This document shows positions 58,085 to 64,000 of a stretch of DNA of 64,000 bases, piece after piece. Positions within the stretch are counted from its first letter, which is position 1, and each line of letters starts with the position of its first letter. The DNA is from Orientallactaga sibirica (lineage: Eukaryota; Chordata; Mammalia; Rodentia; Dipodidae), in assembly GCA_036365145.1 (NCBI GenBank), contig JAEOAD010000029.1, positions 24,669,001 to 24,733,000 of the forward strand, read 5' to 3'. Both the position numbers and the translations under genes were made by a program. A model generated the notes under the pieces. The model ran no database searches and had not been told where the DNA came from. It saw only the letters and a list, made by a program, of their open reading frames with translations.

Positions 58085-58380
58085 GATGGTCTATATTGGT
58101 TGTCAACTTCACAAGACCTGGAATCAATTATGAGGGATTATATATATTAGGTTACTTAATACGCACATTAAACCTATTTCATGGGCTGGGGTCCCAGACA
58201 TATTAAAAGGACAGAACTGGCTGAACATCAGCAGTAATGACCGCTTCCTCACTGTGGATTGAACTGACCAGCTCCTGCCACCATTCTTTCCAGGCTCTTC
58301 TCAGGCCTAGATAAAAACTGAAGAATCCCTGCTTAAACTTCTATGCAGTTTCCTACTTAGATAATTGAACATATAACCTA
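58085..58380 (+). mobile_element. Old LTR-like dispersed repeat
   Basis: gtgatggtctatattggttg, gtcaacttcacaagacctgg, catgggctggggtcccagac, gctgaacatcagcagtaatg and cactgtggattgaactgacc follow a known rodent LTR-like consensus order. Family not assigned. Confidence 0.5.
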
Positions 58381-58419
58381 TATTGGATTTTCTATCTTCC
58401 CTGTCTTACCCTCTATTCT

Positions 58420-59450
58420 ATTTTTTATTGTGAACATATTTAGTATGGAGACATCATGTGGTACTACCATCCTTTCCCTCATCCCTGAGCCCATTCTTCT
58501 GGGGGCCCTTCTCAGTGGAATTTCTGGAATTCTCCATGGGTTTGGAGGTTATGTGTTGTGAGAGCAGAAAGGCAAATATGAGGTGGGGGACAATACCTAA
58601 GGGTATGATGTCTCAACGTGTGACTCTTCCAATCTTTCTGCCACTTCTTGCACAAAATTCCTTGAGCCATGGTGGGTGAGTTTTAAGTCTACTTCAGGAA
58701 CGAGCTCTTAGGAGCCTCTGGATTTCTGCTTTGGTATGTGCTGAGGAACCTCAGTGTCTGTCTCCCTCACCCTGCTAACCATGGACGCTGTGGTTTTAGC
58801 TGAGTCAAGGCTGAACTGTGGTGCATGGTTTATTTGCTTAGGACTTGCTACCTTCTGAGAAAGAAAACCAGATTCTCCAATGGAGAATGAAGTCAGCACA
58901 GGTTAAATGGGATAGGAGTTACTAATTTAGGGTGAATTTGATGGATGTATCCTTTCTTTAATACAATGACTACTAGGAGCTTGACATGGAGAAGATAATC
59001 CTTAGGATTCTGAACTGGTTCTTAGTTCCAGATATGGGTTCCTTTTCACTGAGCAGATCTCATAGCCAATAAGAAAGCTGTTGGTTACCCACAAAGGCTG
59101 TGTGTCACTATTGCCCTTGTATGTACATCTTGTTAGTGTGTTTGATTCTGTGTAGCTTAAACCCCTGGTTGGTCAGACCTAGTGGGCCACTTTCCAACAG
59201 TAGCTCTTTCTAGTACTAGAGAGGCTAATTGTCTGGGAACTGACTGTCTTCCAAATTCAGCCAGCTCTCTCTCTGTTCTGTGTTGGCAGCATATAGTATC
59301 TTCAGCAATATGGTCCTACTTTTTACCTCAGGCAGATAATCAAAGGCTTTGACAGAAGTTTGGCTTGTTTTGGGGACCTCATAAGACTCTCCAATAAACA
59401 GCTCATTGTAGGTAGCAACTGCTTACTCAGAATGGGAGTTCCAGGCCAGA
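58420..59450 (-). mobile_element. L1 3' UTR, antisense
   Basis: Reversed 3' UTR blocks matching 54006-55064: cacaaaattccttgagccat, gttccttttcactgagcaga and gctgttggttacccacaaag. It extends further 5' (gcatatagtatcttcagcaa and ggggacctcataagactct), like the fragments at 8400 and 11400. On the minus strand it follows directly after the ORF1-bearing block. Confidence 0.8.
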
Positions 59451-59453
59451 GCC

Positions 59454-59458
59454 CCAAA

Positions 59459-59509
<51 letters not shown>

Positions 59510-59510
59510 A
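59454..59510 (+). repeat. (AAAT)n microsatellite at an L1 internal junction
   Basis: About 14 AAAT units sit exactly where ORF2 should separate the ORF1 block and the 3' UTR of this antisense L1. Confidence 0.95.
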
Positions 59511-59859
59511 AAGTTAGATTTCATCCCACCCTCTCCAGAACCCTTCTTCTCAGATGCTCCCCTTATATTCCTGATGATGGTTCAATCTTTTAGTCTGTCT
59601 TCAAGGATAAAGGTTTATATGGTACCAGTTCATTTTGGATTTCATTTTGTATTTTTCCCCACCCTCTCCTTCCCTTCCCTTCAAACCTTTCCATCCCTAT
59701 TGTTTGGGCCTCAAGTTGGCTATGAAGTATTCAGTAACTTTGTACTTTTGGGCCTGCTCTGGATTTGGTTATTGTGATCTTAATGTAGGATTATGAGACA
59801 GATTGTCTGACTCTTCTGTGTGGAGAATTTTCTGAAGTATTTTCTGTAGGGTTGGCCTT

Positions 59860-60902
59860 GTGGTCATATGGTCATATAATCATGGAGCTTTTTAAAAAAA
59901 AAATCATGGAAAGTTTTTCTTTTACCATCTAGTATGAGGGATATTTTCACTGAATACAGTATTTTGGGTTGTAAAGCATATTTTTTTTTTAGACTTTGAA
60001 GTGCTTCATTCCACTGAGAAATCTGAGTTAATTCTAGTGGGGTTACATACAATGCAATGTGTTGTTTCTATCTTTCTGCTTTTAGCACTCTCTTTGTTTT
60101 CTTTGTTTAGAGTTTTAATGATGATGTACTGTGGATAGTTTCTTCTTTGGTCCAGTCTGTTTGGAGTTCTGTTATTTCTTGTATCTTGATGGGACTGTTT
60201 TGAGAGGGCGAGAAAGTTTGTTTGTTTGTTTGATAATTTTTTGAATAAGTTCTCCATGCTTTTGGTCTGAATTTCTTCCCCTTCTAGAATACTGATGAGC
60301 TGAAAATAGAACCTTTTAGGATATCCCACATTTCCCTCATGTTCTGTTCACAAGATTTTTTTGAACTTACAATTTTTGTCTCCCAAACTATTTCTGATAT
60401 ACTGTCCTCCTCAGGTTTTCACTAGTTCAATTTCATTTGTATCTTCTGTTGTCTTTTTCTGTATAGTATACATCCATTTGTTGAGTTACAATTTCAATTC
60501 ATGTTTTGATTTTCTTAATGCTTTTTGGAATTCACTCTTGCATTTATTTATGTCTTCATTAAACTTAATTATCTGGTTATTAAGATCCTCTACTTTTTCA
60601 CTCACCTTCAGTTTATTTTTCTCTTTTGAGGTCTCTCTAGTGTTTGTCTGTTAGGTCAAGCCTAGTGAAGACAGCTGTGTGGATTTCATTTATGCGACTG
60701 ATGTTTTTTTATGTTGATTTGCTAACAGTTCTGCAATTTGCTTGGTACTGTTCATATGTCTTTTGTTTTCATATTGAGGTTCTATACCTGTTGCCTCTTC
60801 TATGTTTTCTTTGGAGATTTCCATTGTAGGACTAGGCAACCTTGTTTGAGATCTCTCAGTTTGTTGACTTGTATTGTTTCTTTTGTGTTGTGGTTTACAC
60901 AT
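59860..60902 (-). pseudogene. L1 ORF1 pseudogene, antisense
   Basis: The RNA-binding chaperone of L1. A likely N-terminus lies at 60902 (MCKPQHKRNNTSQQTERSQT). The RNA-recognition domain is at about 60330-60050 with RTPNRLDQRRNYPQYIIIKT and later RINSDFSVE. The C-terminal domain is at about 59990-59890 with PKILYSVKISLILDGKRKTF. The last two lie in different frames, so a frameshift sits near 60030. Further breaks separate the N-terminal and coiled-coil parts. Confidence 0.85.
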
Positions 60903-61138
60903 CTTAGTGTGGGAGTCTTATTTAATGAAGGAGGAAACAAGAGTTTTCCCTTCTAGTGTCTGTTTTATGTTTGAAAAAAAATAGGCATGAGATGGCTTTG
61001 TATTTTTGGATGTAGAGGTTGTGAAGGGTGGATGTTTACCAACAGCTCTGGGCTGGTACTTACTATAGTTGGAGGATTGGTGGTCTAGGATCCTTTTGTT
61101 CTTGTCTTTGCTATTTCTTGCCTGTGGCTCTGGAGTCA

Positions 61139-62040
61139 TAGTACTTTCCCTTGTTCTCCTATTGTACCCAGATTGGCAGATTTTGGAACCTCCCCAGTTC
61201 CCCCTGGGAGGTAATTACCTGATATTCCTGTGTTCCCCTTCTGGGGCTGAGCTGATGCCCCAAGTAGTCATAGGGAGTGGAGTGGGGCATTGCAGTGTTT
61301 GTGGGGATCCCTGGGAACCACAGCCCAGACTAGATGAGGAAGTTGGCTGGTGTGTGCAACACAGGGGTGCTGGCTAAGGGACAGACACAAGGGCACCTAT
61401 AGGCTTCACAGGATATGGAGGGTCTACAAGCACGGGGAATGAGGCAGCCTGCAGGGCAGCCCACTAAGTAGGCAAGACAGAAATGTGTAATGTGTGCAGT
61501 TAACAGTAGCCTGCACGAGTGCTAGAATCACTGGAGCATGAGTGGACCATGGGCTCAGTTGGGGAAGTTGGCACAAGTGCAGTGGGAGATAGGGAAGCAT
61601 GAGTGGACTGTGGGTTCAATTAGTAGCCCCTGCAGGAGTGCAGCAGGAGAGAGGGAATCACAAGGGACTCAGATGCTGTTGGTAGGGGCTCCACTGGGAT
61701 ATAAGGAAGTGCATGCAGGCTGCTGACAGATGCAGTGTGGGGAGCATCTGGGTAGCTCTGCAGGAGGCAGAGGAGCAGTGGGCCTCAGGTGGAAGCAGCA
61801 GTCAGGGAAAGACAGAGAGGAACATGGTTAGCAGAGCCTGCACGTAGCTCAGCAGAGAACCTGGTCCAAGAGTCAGGGGCTCAGGGGATGCGAGGGGCTA
61901 CCTGAAAGAGTGAGAATCAGCAGACTTCTAACTGTGCCCTTCCATGCCCGTGCACTCAAGGTCTGCTAAGAACTGCTTGACCTGGAGCCCCACAGATCTT
62001 GCCTGATATTACACATGAGAGAAGAATGGGCAGAAGGCCA
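61139..62040 (-). promoter_or_regulatory. L1 5' UTR with short tandem monomers, antisense
   Basis: GC-richer than anything else nearby. 61533-61715 contains about three imperfect copies of a 61-bp unit (gagcatgagtggac at 61534 and 61595, related gaatcacaagggac at 61655), with looser copies on both sides. Rodent L1 promoters are typically built of tandem monomers, so this is probably the promoter of the element. Confidence 0.6.
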
Positions 62041-62049
62041 CTGTCTTGA

Positions 62050-63490
62050 CCAGAAGTCACTGTTATTACATTATTAATTTATGCATTTTGAACTCTCCTT
62101 ATATCTCTTGAATTAATTAACATGAACAGGGTGAATGCTTATTTTGTGTCTATGCCCATCAGGAATATTGGCATACAGTTCTGCATTTTGTTGCTAAGTA
62201 TATAATGTTGGTTTAAAGAAGGAAAAAAGTAGCATTAGTTAATTTTTTGTTTTGTGAAATATTCTTAGAAGTTTTGCATTCAGATCCTTAAAGGTCTGGT
62301 AGAGTTTTGCAGGGAATCTATCTGGACTTGGATTTCTTTAAATGTTTTGTGTTCCTGTTTGAATATTCTTGCTTGTTAAATATTTATGTAAATAATGTAT
62401 TTCATCCTGATTTAACTTTGGTAGGCATATATATTGGGAAATCATCTATTAATTTTATATTTCACAATTTGGTAGAATATAGTCTTTGAAAGTCTGGCAT
62501 TATAACTTTCTAATTTCAGTGGAATCTCGTGTAATGTCTTCTTTATTTGTCACCAGTCTCATTACTTTGGACTTTATCTGACTTTTTAAAAATTTGTCTA
62601 GAGATGTTTTAATCTTGTTTATTTTTTCAAAGAATCATTTCCTTGTTTCATTGATTTTTGTGTTTTTTTTCATTTCCTTGTTATTAATTTTTTTGCCTTC
62701 ATCTTAATTATTTCTTTCCATTTAATGTATTTAAGTCTAGCTTGTACTGGTATGTTAAGGCTTTCCAGTATTATTTAAGAACTCTTTTTTTATATAGCTA
62801 CATAAAGGTATAAACATTTCTCTTAGGGCTTCCTTTACTGTAGCCCATAGATTTTTGTATGTTGGAATTTAATTTTTATTCATTTCTAGGAGGTTTTGAT
62901 TTCCTTTTTTTTCAGTGACTTCATTATCCAATATTGTGTTGTTCATTTTCCTTCAGTCTGTATTTTCTGAAGTTTTTCTGGTTGTTGGTTTCTAGCTTTA
63001 TAGCATTATAGTCAGATATGATATAAGAGTTTTTTCAAGATTCTTTTATTTTTTGAGACTTGCATTGTGTCTGTTATTTGATATTTTTAGACTAAGTCCT
63101 CTGAACTGATGAGAAAAGTTTTGCTTCTATTGTGTTTTAATGGACTGTTCTATAGAAATCGGGATATCTGTTAAGAGCACTTATTCTATATCATTTAACA
63201 CCATTGTTTATTTATTTGTTTGTTTCTTTTTGTCTGGATTTATCTATTGGTGAAAATATTTTATTGTGGTGACCTACAAGTAGTATTTGTTTTGAAAAAT
63301 TGTCCCTTGTATGGTTCTGACTTGTTTTTGAATTCTCCTTTACCAGTATTATAATACTAATATCTGTCCCCCCCCCCAACCACTCTTGGTTACATTTCTT
63401 TGAATACCTTTTTCCATTCTTTCACCCTTTAGTATTATCTTAATTTGGTGTTGAGGTATATTTTTTTAAGACAGCAAAATGTATCCTCAG
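62050..63490 (-). mobile_element. Old L1 ORF2 fragment, antisense
   Basis: gatccttaaaggtctggtag, aagaatcatttccttgtttc, ttctcttagggcttccttta, atagcattatagtcagatat and ttaatggactgttctataga are the reversed blocks running from the endonuclease into the RT N-terminal part of ORF2. Heavily degraded, no long frame. Older than the ORF1 block to its left. Confidence 0.75.
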
Positions 63491-63559
63491 TGTCTGTCTC
63501 CATCACACTGGTACAGGTTGTCAGACTCATCATGGAAGCATCACTCTTACTCATATCAT

Positions 63560-63660
63560 CAATTCCTCTTTAAAAAAAAATAAAAGATGGATTTTTTTTG
63601 GGGGGGGGAGGTTACGAGGATCTTACTCTGTCCCAGGCTGACCTGGAATTAACTATGTAT
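63560..63660 (-). mobile_element. B1-type SINE fragment, antisense
   Basis: A T/G-rich run then gttacgaggatcttactctg, tcccaggctgacctggaatt and aactatgta: the 3' half of a reversed B1. Confidence 0.8.
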
Positions 63661-64000
63661 TAGAAAGTTTTATTTAACCTTATACTACTAGAGATGATTT
63701 TGCTATATATAGAAGTTTGGGTTGGTAGATGAATAAATAAGACCTTCTAGCTGTTAGACTGTCCTATGAAAAATCAGCTGTTATTCTGATGGCCTGAGAT
63801 TGAGAAAGGGTAATGTGTGTTAAATGTGATCAAAATGTACTATGTGTGTATGAAAATGTCAAATGACAAAGTTGGAAAAGACAATGGCAAAGAAAGAAGG
63901 CAGGCTTAGCAATGAGTCTACAAAGCACAGCGCAGAGGAAACTATTTTATTGGAAATGCAAGTACCCATCTTATTAAAGAGGTACTTATTCCACCTATTT
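63661..64000. other. Unassigned sequence to the window edge
   Basis: AT-rich; nothing recognised. Confidence 0.45.

Larger units (their letters stand above)
59525..62040 (-). mobile_element. L1 5' UTR plus ORF1 block, antisense
   Basis: Minus-strand order: a GC-richer 5' UTR (about 62040 down to 61140), leader/ORF1 N-terminal part, ORF1 coiled coil and RNA-binding domains (60902 down to about 59860), then the inter-ORF region to 59525. No ORF2 endonuclease follows. It is either an ORF2-deleted L1 or a HAL1-like half-L1. Confidence 0.8.

Noticed and set aside
60361..60829. Sense frames rich in Phe/Leu/Ser that look like membrane proteins
   Set aside because: They are the reverse complement of the L1 ORF1 coiled-coil and N-terminal region; A-rich coding DNA read backwards gives hydrophobic frames.
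1..64000. Search for a previously undescribed gene system
   Set aside because: Everything recognisable is retroelement, simple repeat or duplicated non-coding DNA. I see no operon, gene cluster or conserved coding set, so I do not claim one.

Overview
The window reads as AT-rich, gene-free nuclear DNA of a rodent. No stretch looks like a coding exon, rRNA, tRNA gene, CRISPR array or bacterial feature. Every recognisable item is a retroelement or a simple repeat. Open frames of 60-190 codons occur, but the only ones with recognisable protein content are broken LINE-1 (L1) ORF1 and ORF2. Three things point to the mouse-related clade: B1-type (7SL-derived) SINEs, B2-like tRNA-derived SINEs with A and B boxes and GA/CT-rich tails, and ID/B4-like pieces together with MaLR-type LTRs. 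The exact SINE consensus suggests a dipodid (jerboa-like) rodent, which is a low-confidence guess from memory. The window is most likely intergenic or a large intron.

Layout. 1-7.5 kb holds old MaLR-type LTR remnants, a B1 nested inside an older B1, a complete LTR and a B2-like SINE with a small 3' transduction. 7.5-11.6 kb is antisense L1 (ORF2 end plus long 3' UTR). 12.1-12.5 kb has two B1 copies at one target site. 15.1-17.8 kb is sense L1: an ancient ORF2 end, then a younger 3' UTR. 18.5-21.5 kb is largely unassigned and has an isolated CTCF-like site. 21.5-25.9 kb is a 4.4-kb sense L1 with an intact 5' end and target-site duplication (TSD), damaged endonuclease and reverse transcriptase motifs, an internal deletion and a premature 3' end. 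26-34.8 kb is mostly unassigned, with scattered SINEs.

The main structure is at 35.3-45.6 kb: a direct tandem duplication with a unit of about 5.1 kb. Each unit carries a MaLR-type LTR retrotransposon body, 1.6 kb of otherwise unassigned sequence, an old LTR and a B2-like SINE with a CTCF-like site. The left breakpoint is inside the 5' LTR; the right one is in the GA-rich tail of a B2-like SINE. The founding element keeps both 389-bp LTRs, a 5-bp TSD, a primer binding site and a polypurine tract. A solo LTR of the same family lies at 48.6 kb.

46-58 kb is sparse, with SINEs, LTR remnants and two 5'-truncated L1 3' ends with TSDs. 58.4-63.5 kb is antisense L1: a copy with 5' UTR monomers, ORF1 and a 3' UTR but no ORF2, followed by an older ORF2 fragment.

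No genes act together here. The window is a record of L1-driven insertion, nesting, duplication and decay. All family assignments are by eye; no database search was run.
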